Counted from the stretch's first letter, positions 1 to 11,824 are shown. The stretch: 64,000 nucleotides of DNA from JAWVFM01 sp963771655 (GCA_963771655.1 CAVYUG010000004.1:186001-250000); one strand, 5' to 3'. The notes: generated by a model not told the origin, from the sequence alone. Numbers and translations: made by a program.

Positions 1-426
1 CGCCGGGCGGTCTTCATGATCTCCGTGGCAGCCGAGCTCGCCGAGATGCACCCCCAGACCCTCCGCATGTACGAGGCCCGCGGCCTGATCGAGCCGAAGC
101 GCTCGCCGAAGAACACCCGCCTCTACTCGCTCGACGACGTCGAGCTCCTGCGGCGCATCCAGCGCATGACCGCCGAGGAGGGACTGAACCTCGCCGGCGT
201 CGAAACCGTCCTCGAGCTCGAGGCCGAGCTGGAGCGGGCTCGCGCCGAGCTGCGCCGGATGCGCAGGCGCGCCGCCGAGATCGAGAAGCGGATGCTCGCC
301 GAGGTGGAGCGGGTACGGAGCTCCATGCGGGCCGAGATCGTCCCGTACGGTGCGTACGAGCCGAAAAGCGTGCGAATTCCCGTCGAGCGCCCGGCGCCCG
401 GCGGGGACGACGCGAAGGGAGCCTGA
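1..426 (+). CDS. hspR: HspR-type MerR-family heat-shock repressor (5' end outside window)
   Basis: HspR is the MerR-like repressor of dnaK and clpB heat-shock operons in actinobacteria. The reading frame is open from the first base, and the first ATG (base 16) falls in the middle of the usual N-terminal motif (MISVAAELAEMHPQTLR), so the true start is probably upstream of the window. The winged-helix part continues through YEARGLIEPKRSP and EEGLNLAGVETVLELE. It is followed by a charged coiled coil (ELERARAELRRMRRR) and a short tail. The stop is 3 bases before the clpB GTG, so the two form an operon, consistent with HspR autoregulating a clpB transcript. Any HAIR operator would lie upstream of the window. 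The family call is strong; the start is unresolved. Confidence 0.9.
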   Translation, partial: RRAVFMISVAAELAEMHPQTLRMYEARGLIEPKRSPKNTRLYSLDDVELLRRIQRMTAEEGLNLAGVETVLELEAELERARAELRRMRRRAAEIEKRMLAEVERVRSSMRAEIVPYGAYEPKSVRIPVERPAPGGDDAKGA

Positions 427-429
427 GAG

Positions 430-2985
<2,556 letters not shown>

Positions 2986-2990
2986 ACGAA

Positions 2991-3007
2991 AGGGCCGGTG
3001 CCGGCCT
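2991..3007 (+). terminator. Possible weak hairpin terminator after clpB
   Basis: GGCCGG and CCGGCC are separated by two bases, giving a GC stem whose innermost pairs must open. There is no T-run after it, so it would be a weak intrinsic terminator at best. Its position, six bases after the clpB stop, is what supports it. Confidence 0.3.
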
Positions 3008-3043
3008 CAAACGCGCGGCGGGTCGTGCCGATAACTGGTCGGG

Positions 3044-4850
3044 ATGGGCCGCCTACGTCTCATGCTGCTCGCGACGGTCGCCGCGGCGGTCGGCCTGCTC
3101 GGCGCCGCCGGGAGCGCGGGCGCCTCGATCCTGACCAGCGGCTGCCCGCCGGACTACCGCGCCGAGGGCACCCAGTCCACCTTCCTGCCGTCGCGGGTTG
3201 ACGACGCGCTCGAGGGGAGGTTTCTCCTCACCCACCGGATGCCGGCGCGGATTCGCCCGGGCATGAACTGGAGGGCCTCGCCCAACCACTCCGAGAACTA
3301 CCTCCACAGCCTCTACGACTTCAGCTGGATCGACGTCCTCGTCTGGGCCTACCACGACCCCAAGGACCGATACAGCCCGGCCGTCCAGACCCGGGCCCTC
3401 CGCGAGGCCCGTGACCTGGCATGGAGCTGGGTCCGGGCCGAGCGGGCGCACAGGGTCCGGCCCGGCATCGCCTGGCGCGACCGAATCACCGCGCGCCGCG
3501 CCGAGTACATCGCCTACGTGGCCAAGGCGAACGCCTGCCAGGACGCCCTGACGCCGAAGCAGACGAAGGGCTTCATCGCCTCGCTCAAGCGGGACGACCG
3601 CTTTCTGCGCAGGACCCACAGCGACATCGCGAATCACCAGCTCTCGGTGGAGATGGGCCTGGCGATCCTCGGTAAGCAGCTCCCGATCGCAAGCATCATC
3701 CGCGCGGGGCGGCGGGCGAGCAAGCGCTTCCACCGCGCGGTCCACAGGGGCCTCGACGAGTCAAGTGGCGTCTGGATGGAGAACAGCCCCGGCTACTTCG
3801 ACTTCGCGCTGCGGCTGATCGCCACCTGGCTCGGCGTCGTGGAGCCGAACGACCAGGGGCTCATCGCGGCGCGGAACAGGATGTACGAGGCGCTCGCCTG
3901 GCTGACCTCCACCGCGGGCACCGAGGCCCAGGTGGGCGACACCTTCTGGGTCCCGCCGATTCCCGAGATCGGAGCCATCGCCTACGGGCAGAGCGGCCTC
4001 TGGGTCGCGCGCCACGCGGGTTACGCGGTCGTCAAGGACCAGTCGACCGGCGGCTACCTGGTCGTCAGCGCGTCCTTCCACACCTGGCACCACAAGCACG
4101 CCGACGAGGGCAGCTTCGAGCTGTACGACCGCAACCAGCGCGTCGTCGCCGACACCGGCATCTACGACAACACGATCGGCCGCTACCAGCGCTTCGCGCG
4201 CTCCGCGGCCGCCCACTCGACGCTCACGGTGGACGGCCAGGACTACCTCTGGTTCTGGCACAGGCACCGTGACAAGCCGAGGCCCTACGGGACCGGGATC
4301 CAGGCGACCGGCGAGGGCGCCGGCTGGTACGCGATCCTCGTCACCAACCCGATGCTCCACCGCCAGGGCGTCGAGCCAGGAGCGGCTCTTCCTCTACCAC
4401 CCCGGCCTGGCGCTGATCGTCTACGACGACGTCCGCTCCAAGCGCGCCCATCGCTACACCCGCTACTTCCAGCTCGGCCCCGAGGTGGCTGCGTCGGAGC
4501 GGTCTGCCTCCGCCCTTTCGCTCGACGGCGCGGGGACGGCGGGCGCGCTCGACGACTGGACGAACGCGCACACCCGGCCGGCCAACGTCGTCCGCGGCAG
4601 GTCCAAGCCGCTCGCAGGCTGGACCTATCCGAGGCTCCGCCAGAAGCAGGCCCGGGACACGGTGAGCTGGACCTCCAAGGCGAGGGACCTCCACGCCGCC
4701 GCGATCTTCACCCTCGGCGCGGGACAGCTCGGGCTCGGCGCCGTCACCTCGGCCGCAGGCGGCGTCACCCAGGTCGGGCTCTCGGATGGCAGCACGCTCC
4801 ACGTCGCGCGCAACGGCCACTCGCTGCAGGTGAGCGTCGGGCTCGGCTAA
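3044..4850 (+). pseudogene. Heparinase II/III-like polysaccharide lyase, secreted, frameshifted
   Basis: The first part has a signal peptide (MGRLRLMLLATVAAAVGLL, then AGSAGAS) followed by an alpha/alpha-toroid-like region and ENSPGYFDFALRLIATWL. A Heparinase_II_III-type beta region follows (ASFHTWHHKHADEGSFELYD, VVADTGIYDN, AAAHSTLTVDGQDY). The frame breaks at about 4374-4378. It resumes one base later with QERLFLYHPGLALIVYDDV and runs to the TAA at 4848-4850. The intact paralogue at 29544-31394 reads through the same place (RLVLYKPHDALIVVDSV), so one extra base is the simplest explanation. Removing it gives about 601 residues, close to the paralogue's 616. This family eliminates or hydrolyses uronic-acid polysaccharides, but the substrate here is unknown. 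The damage could be a sequencing indel or a real pseudogene. The stop overlaps the stop of the opposing methyltransferase. Confidence 0.75.
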
Positions 4851-5533
4851 CCCGGCGAACGTCCCGCGCTGGGGGGTATGGGCGGGCTCGAGGGACGTTC
4901 GGCGGTCCGCGCTGCGGTGCCGATGACGATCGACCGCAGCAGCGGCCCCATCATCCGCGGCTGGTCGTCGCGCTCGAGGCCGTCCACGCCGAGGCCCGAG
5001 GCCGCGATCGCGGCCTCGGTGTCGCGGTTCGGGTGGCAGCCGCCCGCGAACCAGCCCCAGGGCCGCTCGAGGCGGTCCTGCCACCGCACGAGGCGCGGAT
5101 CCCGACCGCGCACGTGCTCCAGGAGGAGCAGCCGGCCGCCGGGCCGGAGCACGCGCTCGACCTCGGCGATCGCGGCGGCGGGGTCGTCGACGGTGCAGAG
5201 GACGAGCGTCGAGACGACGGCGTCCACGGACGCGTCGGCGACCGGGAGCCGTTCGGCCGGCGCCTCGATCACTCGCGCGGCTTCGACAGCGGGCGGCTGG
5301 GACGCGAGCCGGTCGCGCAGGCGCCTGGCCATGTGCGGATCGGGCTCGGTCAGGATCAGCTGCGTGACGGCGCGGGTGTAGTGCTCGAGGTTGTGGCCGG
5401 TGCCGGCGCCGAGCTCGAGCACGGCGCCGGCCGCCTGGCCAACCAGGTCCGCCCGCATCGCGCCCAGCCCTCGCCGCTCCGCCATCGCGGCGATGCGGTC
5501 GTAAACCGCGGCGAAGATCGGATGGCCGCGCAA
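4847..5533 (-). CDS. Class I SAM-dependent methyltransferase
   Basis: A 228-residue Rossmann-fold methyltransferase of the UbiE/Methyltransf_11 type. Motif I is VLELGAGTGHNLEHY (about residues 38-52). The acidic ribose-binding position follows in LTEPDPHMARRL, and motif III-like DASVDAVVSTLVLCTV and VLRPGGRLLLLEHV come next. The substrate cannot be read from sequence. The family includes quinone, lipid and small-molecule methyltransferases. The gene converges on the frameshifted lyase, and the two stop codons share bases. The C-terminal codons (AARTAERPSS...) are built partly from the 44-bp repeat at 4857-4900, so the last 15 or so residues may not be conserved. Confidence 0.85.
   Translation of the reverse strand: MRGHPIFAAVYDRIAAMAERRGLGAMRADLVGQAAGAVLELGAGTGHNLEHYTRAVTQLILTEPDPHMARRLRDRLASQPPAVEAARVIEAPAERLPVADASVDAVVSTLVLCTVDDPAAAIAEVERVLRPGGRLLLLEHVRGRDPRLVRWQDRLERPWGWFAGGCHPNRDTEAAIAASGLGVDGLERDDQPRMMGPLLRSIVIGTAARTAERPSSPPIPPSAGRSPG
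4857..4900 (+). repeat. 44-bp inverted-arm element, copy 1
   Basis: GAACGTCCC and GGGACGTTC form perfect 9-bp inverted arms around a 26-base centre that contains CTGGGGGGTATGG. The same architecture occurs at 29495, 40844 (reversed) and 50920. This copy sits where two convergent genes end and overlaps the 3' end of the methyltransferase gene. Confidence 0.85.
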
Positions 5534-5583
5534 GGTAGGCTCAGGCTAGATGACCAGCCAGCGCGGCTAAGGAGGAGACCCAG

Positions 5584-5865
5584 TTGCCGACCTACATCAT
5601 GCTCACGAGCTTCACCGCCGACGGCGTGAAGACGATCAAGAACCACCCCGGCCGGGTGCAAGAGGTCAACAAGGAGATGGAGCAGCTCGGCGTCAAGGTC
5701 ACGAACCAGTGGGCGACGCTCGGCCAGTACGACTTCGTCAGCGTCGTCGAGGCCCCGGATGAGCAGACCATGGCCAAGGTCTCGGTCGAGCTCGGCTCGC
5801 GCGGCACGACCTCGAACCAGACGCTGACCGCCATCCCCGCCGAGGACTTCACCAAGAGCCTCTAG
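5584..5865 (+). CDS. GYD domain protein
   Basis: A 93-residue protein of the GYD family (small alpha/beta barrel-like domains named for a Gly-Tyr-Asp motif). The motif appears here in modified form as GQYDFVSVVEAPDE. The opening YIMLTSFTADGVKTIKNHPG is typical of the family. The TTG start is preferred because AAGGAGG lies at 5569-5575, 8 bases upstream, the best ribosome-binding site in this part of the window. The biochemical role of the family is not established. It lies 19 bases before purD on the same strand, so it may be co-transcribed with it. Confidence 0.85.
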   Translation: MPTYIMLTSFTADGVKTIKNHPGRVQEVNKEMEQLGVKVTNQWATLGQYDFVSVVEAPDEQTMAKVSVELGSRGTTSNQTLTAIPAEDFTKSL

Positions 5866-5884
5866 CGAGCCTCGAGCGCCCCGC

Positions 5885-7204
5885 ATGCGAATCCTCGTCG
5901 TCGGATCCGGGGGGCGCGAGCACGCGATCCTTCGAGCTCTCGCGAGAGTCGGCGCGCCCCACGAGCTTCTCGCGGCGCCCGGCAACGCCGGCATGGCCGC
6001 GGACGCCCGCTGCCTCGACGTCCCGGCGAGCGACGTGCCCGGGCTGGTCGCGGCGGCGAGCGGCGAGTCGGTCGATCTCGTGATCGTCGGTCCGGAGGCG
6101 CCGCTCGTCGCCGGGCTCGTCGACTCGCTCGAGGCCGCGGGCGTGCCGGCGTTCGGCCCGAGCGCCGACGCTGCGCGGCTCGAGGGATCGAAGGTTCACG
6201 CGAAGACACTCATGGCCGAGGCGGGGGTCGCGACCGCCGATCACGCCGTCGTGCGCGACCGCGAGGAGGCCCTCTCCCACCTGGCGGCCGCTTCCTATCC
6301 AACCGTGCTGAAGGCCGACGGCCTCGCCGCGGGCAAGGGGGTGATCATCTGCGCCAACGAGGCCGAGGCGCGCGACGCGGTCGAGGCCTTCTTCGTCGAG
6401 CGGCGGTTCGGCGCCACCGAGGTCGTCGTGGAGGACTTCCTCGAGGGCGAGGAGCTCTCGCTCCTGGCGCTGTGCGATGGCGAGAGCGTCGTCCCGCTGG
6501 CCCCCGCCCAGGACTACAAGCGAATCGGCGATGGCGACGTCGGCCCGAACACCGGCGGCATGGGGAGCTACTCGCCGGTGCCGGGGATCGACGCCGACCG
6601 CGCGGACGCCATCGCCGACCGGGTCCACCGCCCGATCGTCGACGTGATGCGCCGAGCCGGCACGCCGTATCGCGGGGTTCTCTACGCCGGCCTGATGATG
6701 ACCGCCGACGGGCCTCGCGTGCTCGAGTTCAACTGCCGCTTCGGCGACCCCGAGACGCAGGCCGTGCTGCCGCGGCTGCGCTCCGACCTCGCGGAGCTCT
6801 GCCTCGCGAGTCGCGAGCCCGGCGGCCTCGCGGGTGCACGGCCCGAGTTCTCCGGCGATTGGGCGGTGACGGTGGTACTGGCCTCGGCCGGATACCCGGC
6901 GTCGAGCTCGAAGGGCGACGTGATCTCCGGCCTCGACGAGGCCGCTTCGCTCGAGGGCGTGGAGATCATCCATGCGGGCACCGCCCGTCGGGACGGCGAC
7001 TTCGTGACCGCGGGCGGGCGGGTGCTGAACGTGACCGGTCTCGGGCCGAGCGCGAGCGCCGCACGCGAGCGTGCCTACGAGGCCGCGGGGTTGATCACGT
7101 TCGACGGGAAGCAGGCCCGATCCGACATCGCCGAACGGGCCGTCGGGCGCGATGTCGATCCCGAGAGTGCAAGCGAGCCGGTGAAGGAGGAGGCGTGGAG
7201 CTAG
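5885..7204 (+). CDS. purD: Phosphoribosylamine--glycine ligase (GAR synthetase)
   Basis: PurD joins glycine to 5-phosphoribosylamine using ATP, the second step of IMP synthesis. The 439-residue protein has the PurD N-domain opening (MRILVVGSGGREHAILRAL), the ATP-grasp domain (YPTVLKADGLAAGKGVIIC and VEDFLEGEELSLLALCDGE), the signature GDVGPNTGGMGSYSPVP, and RVLEFNCRFGDPETQ, which carries the metal-binding Glu/Asn. The C-terminal domain closes with ERAYEAAGLITFDGKQARSD. The purE GTG lies inside its last codons, a 10-base overlap, so the two are translationally linked. No clear −10 box was seen before it. Confidence 0.97.
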   Translation: MRILVVGSGGREHAILRALARVGAPHELLAAPGNAGMAADARCLDVPASDVPGLVAAASGESVDLVIVGPEAPLVAGLVDSLEAAGVPAFGPSADAARLEGSKVHAKTLMAEAGVATADHAVVRDREEALSHLAAASYPTVLKADGLAAGKGVIICANEAEARDAVEAFFVERRFGATEVVVEDFLEGEELSLLALCDGESVVPLAPAQDYKRIGDGDVGPNTGGMGSYSPVPGIDADRADAIADRVHRPIVDVMRRAGTPYRGVLYAGLMMTADGPRVLEFNCRFGDPETQAVLPRLRSDLAELCLASREPGGLAGARPEFSGDWAVTVVLASAGYPASSSKGDVISGLDEAASLEGVEIIHAGTARRDGDFVTAGGRVLNVTGLGPSASAARERAYEAAGLITFDGKQARSDIAERAVGRDVDPESASEPVKEEAWS

Positions 7205-7680
7205 AGGACCGTGGTACCGCGGAGGTGGCGACGGCCGACGTGATGCCCGAGGTCGAGGCCGCATTCGAGGAGATCGAGATCGATGCGCCCCTCGTCGGGA
7301 TCATCATGGGGTCGAAGAACGACAAGCCGAAGATGCAGCCTGCCGGGCAGGCGCTTCAGGAGGCGGGCATCCGCTACGAGGTTCGCGTGATGAGCGCGCA
7401 TCGCGACCCCGAGAAGGTCCGCGACTACTGCCTCAACGCGAGGATGCGCGGCCTGAGGGTGGTGATCGCGGGTGCAGGCATGTCGGCCGCGCTGCCGGGC
7501 GTCGCGGCCGCGCACACCGACCTGCCCGTGGTGGGCGTTCCGATCGGAGGCAAGAACCTCGGCGGCCTCGACGCCCTCCTGTCGGCGGTGCAGATGCCGC
7601 CCGGAGTGCCCGTGGCCTGCGTCGCGGTCGACGGGGCCAAGAACGCCGGCCTCTTGGCCGTGCGGATCATCAACTCCTGA
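7195..7680 (+). CDS. purE: N5-carboxyaminoimidazole ribonucleotide mutase / AIR carboxylase
   Basis: PurE moves or adds the carboxyl group that makes CAIR in IMP synthesis. The GTG start is preferred because AAGGAGGAGGC lies directly before it; this gives 161 residues with a 30-residue acidic N-terminal extension ahead of the conserved core. Core motifs are VGIIMGSKNDKPKM, VRVMSAHRDPEKV (active-site His/Arg), VVIAGAGMSAALPGVAAAHT and VVGVPIGG. The usual MGS-x-SD motif reads MGSKNDKP here, so the Ser next to Asp is replaced by Asn. No purK is seen nearby, which leaves open whether it works as a class I mutase or a class II carboxylase. Confidence 0.95.
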   Translation: MELEDRGTAEVATADVMPEVEAAFEEIEIDAPLVGIIMGSKNDKPKMQPAGQALQEAGIRYEVRVMSAHRDPEKVRDYCLNARMRGLRVVIAGAGMSAALPGVAAAHTDLPVVGVPIGGKNLGGLDALLSAVQMPPGVPVACVAVDGAKNAGLLAVRIINS

Positions 7681-7693
7681 CGGCGGTCGGAGC

Positions 7694-9007
7694 GTGATCC
7701 GCCGCTACACGCGCCCCGAGATGGGTGCCGTCTGGACCGACGCCCGGCGCATGGCCGCCTGGCTCGAGGTCGAGCTGGCGGCGACTGACGCGTGGGCGGC
7801 CGACGGGGTGGTGCCGGCCGACGCGGCGGCGGCGTGTCGGGAGCGCGCGGCCTTCACCGTCGAGGCGGTCGCCGACCGGGAGCGAACGACCGGCCACGAC
7901 GTGGCGGCGTTCGTCGACGTGGTCGCGGCCTCGATCGGCCCCGAGGGACGCTGGATCCATTACGGGCTGACCTCCTCCGACGTGCTCGACACGGCGCTCG
8001 CGGTCCAGCTGCGAGAGGCGGGTGCGCTGCTCGGAGAGGGCGCACGTGCCTACCGCGACGCGCTCATCGACAGGGCCGTGGAGCACCGCGACACGCTCAG
8101 CATCGGCCGCACCCACGGGATCCACGCCGAGCCGACCACCTTCGGGCTCAAGCTCGCGGGCCTCGCCTTCGAGGCCGAGCGGAACCTCCGCCGGCTCGAG
8201 CGCGCCCTCGACGCCGTCGCGGTCGGCAAGCTCTCCGGCGCGGTCGGCACCTACGCCTCCGTCCCGCCGAGCATCGAGCGCAGCGTCATGGACACGCTCG
8301 GGCTGCGCGCCGAGGACGTCTCGACCCAGGTCGTGCCGCGCGACCGCCACGCCGAGTTGCTGTCGGCGATCGCGCTCGCGGGAGCGGGACTCGAGCGCTT
8401 CGCGACCGAGGTGAGAAACCTCCAGCGCACGGAGGTCCGCGAGGTCACCGAGCCGTTCGGGGCGGGACAGAAGGGCTCCTCGGCGATGCCCCACAAGCGC
8501 AATCCCATCCTCTCCGAGCGGCTTGGCGGGATCGCGCGCGTGCTGCGCGGGTACGCGCAGGTCGGGCTCGAGAACGTCGCGCTGTGGCACGAACGCGACA
8601 TCTCCCATTCGGGCGCCGAGCGGGTGGTGCTTCCCGACGCGACGATCCTCCTCGACTACGCGCAGCACGTCGCCGGGCGCATCGTGGCCGAGATGACGGT
8701 CGACGCCGAGCGGATGCGCGCGAACCTCGACCTCACGCACGGCGCCGTGCTGAGCCAGCGGGCCCTGACCGCGCTCGTCGAGGCTGGAATGTCCCGGGAC
8801 GACGCCTACCGGCTGGTTCAGTCCTCCGCGCAGCGCGCGTTCGACGAGGGCCTCGACTTCAAGGAGCTCCTGGCCGCCGAGCTCGCCTCCACCGAGGGCG
8901 CGCCCGAGGGAGTCGGCGAGGAGATCGCGCGCCTTTCCTACGAGGACTACCTCGGTGAGCTTCCCGAGGTCTTCGCCCGCCTCGAGGCCTTGCGGGATTC
9001 GCCCTAG
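7694..9007 (+). CDS. purB: Adenylosuccinate lyase
   Basis: PurB removes fumarate from SAICAR and from adenylosuccinate. A GTG start gives 437 residues. The N-terminus IRRYTRPEMGAVWTD is the normal start of actinobacterial PurB. Signatures include WIHYGLTSSDVLDTA, GRTHGIHAEPTTFGLK (catalytic His) and the fumarase/aspartase loop GQKGSSAMPHKRNPI. The C-terminal helices follow. The gene lies 13 bases after purE, completing purD-purE-purB. It converges on the exported protein that follows. Confidence 0.97.
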   Translation: MIRRYTRPEMGAVWTDARRMAAWLEVELAATDAWAADGVVPADAAAACRERAAFTVEAVADRERTTGHDVAAFVDVVAASIGPEGRWIHYGLTSSDVLDTALAVQLREAGALLGEGARAYRDALIDRAVEHRDTLSIGRTHGIHAEPTTFGLKLAGLAFEAERNLRRLERALDAVAVGKLSGAVGTYASVPPSIERSVMDTLGLRAEDVSTQVVPRDRHAELLSAIALAGAGLERFATEVRNLQRTEVREVTEPFGAGQKGSSAMPHKRNPILSERLGGIARVLRGYAQVGLENVALWHERDISHSGAERVVLPDATILLDYAQHVAGRIVAEMTVDAERMRANLDLTHGAVLSQRALTALVEAGMSRDDAYRLVQSSAQRAFDEGLDFKELLAAELASTEGAPEGVGEEIARLSYEDYLGELPEVFARLEALRDSP

Positions 9008-9011
9008 CGCC

Positions 9012-10167
9012 TCAGGGCCGGTAGCGCACCACCGAGAGGAAGCCGCGCCGGCCGACGCGGGCGACGTCGCCGGGGGCCGCGCTCACGTGCTTCGGCTTCG
9101 AGCGCGAGACCAGGTTCACGTACAGGGCTCGCGGGCCGGCGCGGGGGCCCGACGGAGTCGCGCCTGATCGCGATCGCGCCCGCCTTCGACGAGGTGCACG
9201 GGGTCTGGAACTGGCTGGGGCCCTGGGTGCAGTTGAAGCCGTTCGCCTCCGTGGCGTACCCGCGCTCGGAGGCGACGCTGGGCCGCGCCGGCTCGACGGC
9301 GCGAGGGCTGCGGGCGAGAACGATCTCGTCCGAGACGTAGGCCGCGTAGGGCAGCGCGGAGATGTCGGTCACCTGCTTCGCCTCGACCGCGAGGGCGTCG
9401 CCGCGGCGAAGCCCGGGCACACGGACGGAGTAGACGACCCGCCGCCCACCGTCCTCCTTGACGGGGAGCGTCCGCGAGCGGCGGCGGGTGGCTCGGTAGC
9501 GCTTGACCCGCGGCTGAGCGCCCGGCGGGATCTCGATGGCGTTCAGCCGGCCCTTGTCCTGCTCGACGGTGCCGTTGGGCCGATCGGTGCCGATGATCAG
9601 CCTGTCACGGGGTCCGGCGTGCCGGTCGTGGGCAGCGACCACCATGTTCACGTGGCAGCGGTCCAGCGGGCACGGCAGCTCGGCCGCGCGGCCGATGTTT
9701 GCCGTGATGCGGGGATAGACGAGCACGCAATGGTGATTGCGGTCAGGCCTGCGGGCGCTGCAGGTGAGCCCGCCCCAGGTCGAGAGCGGTATCACCGCGG
9801 GGCCCGATGACGCCGCCTGCCCGGCGGCGAGGACGAGGCGGGTCTCGACCTTCGGGCTGTACGAGTAGGAGTGCCCGATGCAGCGCGGTAGGCCCGATCG
9901 GTAGCACGTCAGGGTGACCTGGACCTCGCCGTTCAGTCGCAGCTGCTCGCCGCGAGCGAGCGAGCCGAGCGTCCGCGGATCGAGCGACATCGCGACCCGC
10001 GGCCTGGCCCGGCGCCGGCGGGTGATCGCGATGGTCTTGACGAGCTCGGAGTGGTTACCCGTGGTGACGGCGCGGACCGGCGGCGTGGAGGCGTCGAGAT
10101 CGGTCGCCAGGCCACCTCCGCCAGCCGCCATCGCGAGCGCGGCGGCGAGGGCGGCGACCCCGCTCAA
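9012..10167 (-). CDS. Exported protein of unknown function, frameshifted near its 3' end
   Basis: The TTG start overlaps the P450 stop (TTGA) and gives a short hydrophobic leader (SGVAALAAALAMAAGGGGLA), so the product is probably secreted. No known family was recognised. The body is rich in predicted beta structure and has several Cys residues (TCYRSGLPRCIGHS, LPCPLDRCHVN, FNCTQGPSQFQTPC). It includes the unusual stretch NMVVAAHDRHAGPRDRLIIG. At about 9140-9160, in a G/C run, the frame changes. In the original frame the tail is low-complexity Arg/Pro to a stop at 9004. One base over, it reads ALYVNLVSRSKPKHVSAAPG and VGRRGFLSVVRYRP and stops at 9012. The second reading looks like real protein, so one extra base is likely. 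It is the last gene of the csoR-P450 operon. Confidence 0.6.
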
Positions 10168-11507
10168 GCCGCCAGACGCTCCCGCAGCACGGATGGAGTG
10201 CCGCGGGCCGGCGCGAGCGTGACATTTCGCCGCACGACCCTCTCGCGGCGGTCCGTGGCGGGCCCCAGCACCGCCTGGCGAAGGACCGTCTGCAGCACGA
10301 CGCGCATCTCGAGCTGCGCGAACGCGGCTCCGAGGCAACGCCGAGTGCCGCCGCCGAACGGCACCCACGAATACGTTTCGGGGCCGCCGTCTCCAAACCG
10401 CTCGGGCTTGAACGCGTAGGGGTCCGGGAAGTTTGCCGCGCTGGTGTGGGCGAGCCAGATCGACGCGAGAACGGTGGTGCCGGCGGGGAGCTCGTAACCG
10501 CCGAGCTCGGCGGCCTCCAGCAGCATGCGCCCGGTGAACGGCACCACCGGCCGCAGGCGGAGGGCCTCGGTCGCGACCGCGTCGAGGTAGGCCCCGTCAC
10601 CGCCGCGAGCGTCCGCGGCAGCCCGCTCGAGCGCCGCGGGCGAGCGGTAGAGCAGCTCGAACGTCCATGCGAGGGCGGTGGCCGTCGTCTCGTGGCCGGC
10701 CAGCAGCAGGGTCATCAGCTGGTCGCGAAGCTCCGCACCGTCCATCCGCGAGCCGTCGTCGAAGCGGGCCGCGACGAGCATCGAGAGGATGTCCTCGCGC
10801 TCGTCGAGGCCGGGGTCGGCGCGCCGCTCGGCGACCTCGGCGGCCAGAAGCTCGTCCGTCTCGGCGATCAGCTCACGGGTCCGCTTGAAGCGCGGAAGCC
10901 AGCGAAGCCGGCGCATCGTCATGCCGATCGCTGAGGGCGAGCGGGTGGCGGCGAGGATCCCGACGAGGTTGTCGCGTAGCGCGTCGTGGCGCTCCTCGCC
11001 GACGCCGAAGACGGCCCGCAGGATGACCTCGAGCGTGATCGCCTGCATCCTCGGATGGATGGGGAACGGACGCCCGAGCGGCCAGGTGGCGAGCTCGCGC
11101 TCGGTCACGTGCTCGATCACGTCCTCGTACGCGCGCATCCGCTCGCCGTGGAACGGGGGCAGCATCAGCTTCCGCCGCCGCAAGTGCTCGTCGCCGGTGA
11201 GCAGGAGGACGGACTGCGGGCCCAGCAGGGGTTCGAGAGCGAAGTTCCGGCCGGGGGCGATGGTGTTGACGCGGTCCGCGGAGAAGAGCTTCTTGAGGGA
11301 ATCGGGATCGGAGATGAAGACGACGTCGCCGGCCGGAAGGAAGTGGGCTCGGAAGGTGTCGCCGTAGCGCCTGCGGGAGGCCTCGGCGAATTGCACCGGG
11401 CGCAGGAGGACGCGGGCGGTCTGGATCGGTGCCGGAATCGACGGCCCGGGTGGCATCGCAGCGGTCGCTGCCGCTGCCGGGATCGGCGCCGCCGTCGCCT
11501 GCTCCAT
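10164..11507 (-). CDS. Cytochrome P450
   Basis: A 447-residue soluble bacterial P450. The I-helix oxygen-activation motif AGHETT is at 270-275, the K-helix ExxR (EALR) at 314-317, the PERF-like FKPERF at 366-371, and the haem-binding loop FGGGTRRCLG has Cys391 as thiolate ligand. The substrate is unknown; the overall style resembles actinobacterial monooxygenases that accept ferredoxin electrons, but no ferredoxin gene is adjacent. Its ATG shares a base with the csoR stop (TGATG), and its own stop overlaps the next start. It is therefore expressed with a metal- or sulfur-sensing repressor, which is unusual for a P450. Confidence 0.95.
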   Translation of the reverse strand: MEQATAAPIPAAAATAAMPPGPSIPAPIQTARVLLRPVQFAEASRRRYGDTFRAHFLPAGDVVFISDPDSLKKLFSADRVNTIAPGRNFALEPLLGPQSVLLLTGDEHLRRRKLMLPPFHGERMRAYEDVIEHVTERELATWPLGRPFPIHPRMQAITLEVILRAVFGVGEERHDALRDNLVGILAATRSPSAIGMTMRRLRWLPRFKRTRELIAETDELLAAEVAERRADPGLDEREDILSMLVAARFDDGSRMDGAELRDQLMTLLLAGHETTATALAWTFELLYRSPAALERAAADARGGDGAYLDAVATEALRLRPVVPFTGRMLLEAAELGGYELPAGTTVLASIWLAHTSAANFPDPYAFKPERFGDGGPETYSWVPFGGGTRRCLGAAFAQLEMRVVLQTVLRQAVLGPATDRRERVVRRNVTLAPARGTPSVLRERLAA

Positions 11508-11809
11508 CAGCGAGTCCTCGAGAAGCGCTCGATCGCGGCGACCAGCTCGTTCACCTTTTCGTCGGCCTCGTCCCCGCCCCGCTCGACAGCGTCGCGGACG
11601 CAGTGGTTCGTGTGATCGGCGAGGAGGCGCAGAGCAACGCCGTCGAGCGCCTTGGTCGCCGCCGCGATCTGCGTCAGGACGTCGATGCAGTACGCCTCGT
11701 CGTCCACCATCGACCGCAGACCGCGGACCTGGCCCTCCACGCGGGCGAGGCGGCGAAGGATCGCATCCTTGTCGGAGACGTATCCGGCTTGGTCGGTCGC
11801 GCTCGACAC
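11507..11809 (-). CDS. CsoR/RcnR-family metal- or persulfide-sensing repressor
   Basis: A small all-helical DUF156 repressor. Conserved landmarks are KDAILRRLARVEGQVRGLRS, DDEAYCIDVLTQIAA, which supplies the first sensing Cys, and LLADHTNHCVRDAV, which supplies His and the second Cys. The C-x-H-x3-C set (Cys in EAYC, His and Cys in HTNHC) matches the copper-binding CsoR pattern better than the nickel-binding RcnR one. Cysteine-only persulfide sensors (CstR) usually lack that His. I prefer the GTG start (100 residues) over an ATG 57 bases upstream. The ATG would place a palindrome (11822-11838) inside the gene, while the GTG leaves the palindrome and a TATGCT box upstream, as expected for an autoregulated promoter. 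Confidence 0.85.
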   Translation of the reverse strand: MSSATDQAGYVSDKDAILRRLARVEGQVRGLRSMVDDEAYCIDVLTQIAAATKALDGVALRLLADHTNHCVRDAVERGGDEADEKVNELVAAIERFSRTR

Positions 11810-11818
11810 CGTTCGTGA

Positions 11819-11824
11819 AGCATA
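11819..11824 (-). promoter_or_regulatory. Putative −10 box of the csoR-P450 operon
   Basis: TATGCT (minus strand) lies 9 bases before the GTG start of the repressor. Transcription from it would give an almost leaderless mRNA. It overlaps the palindrome at 11822-11838. Confidence 0.5.

Noticed and set aside
3044..5629. 861-codon reading of the first lyase gene
   Set aside because: After about 4378 it becomes Arg/Ala/Pro-rich and crosses the methyltransferase gene. The natural continuation is in the next frame, ending at 4850.
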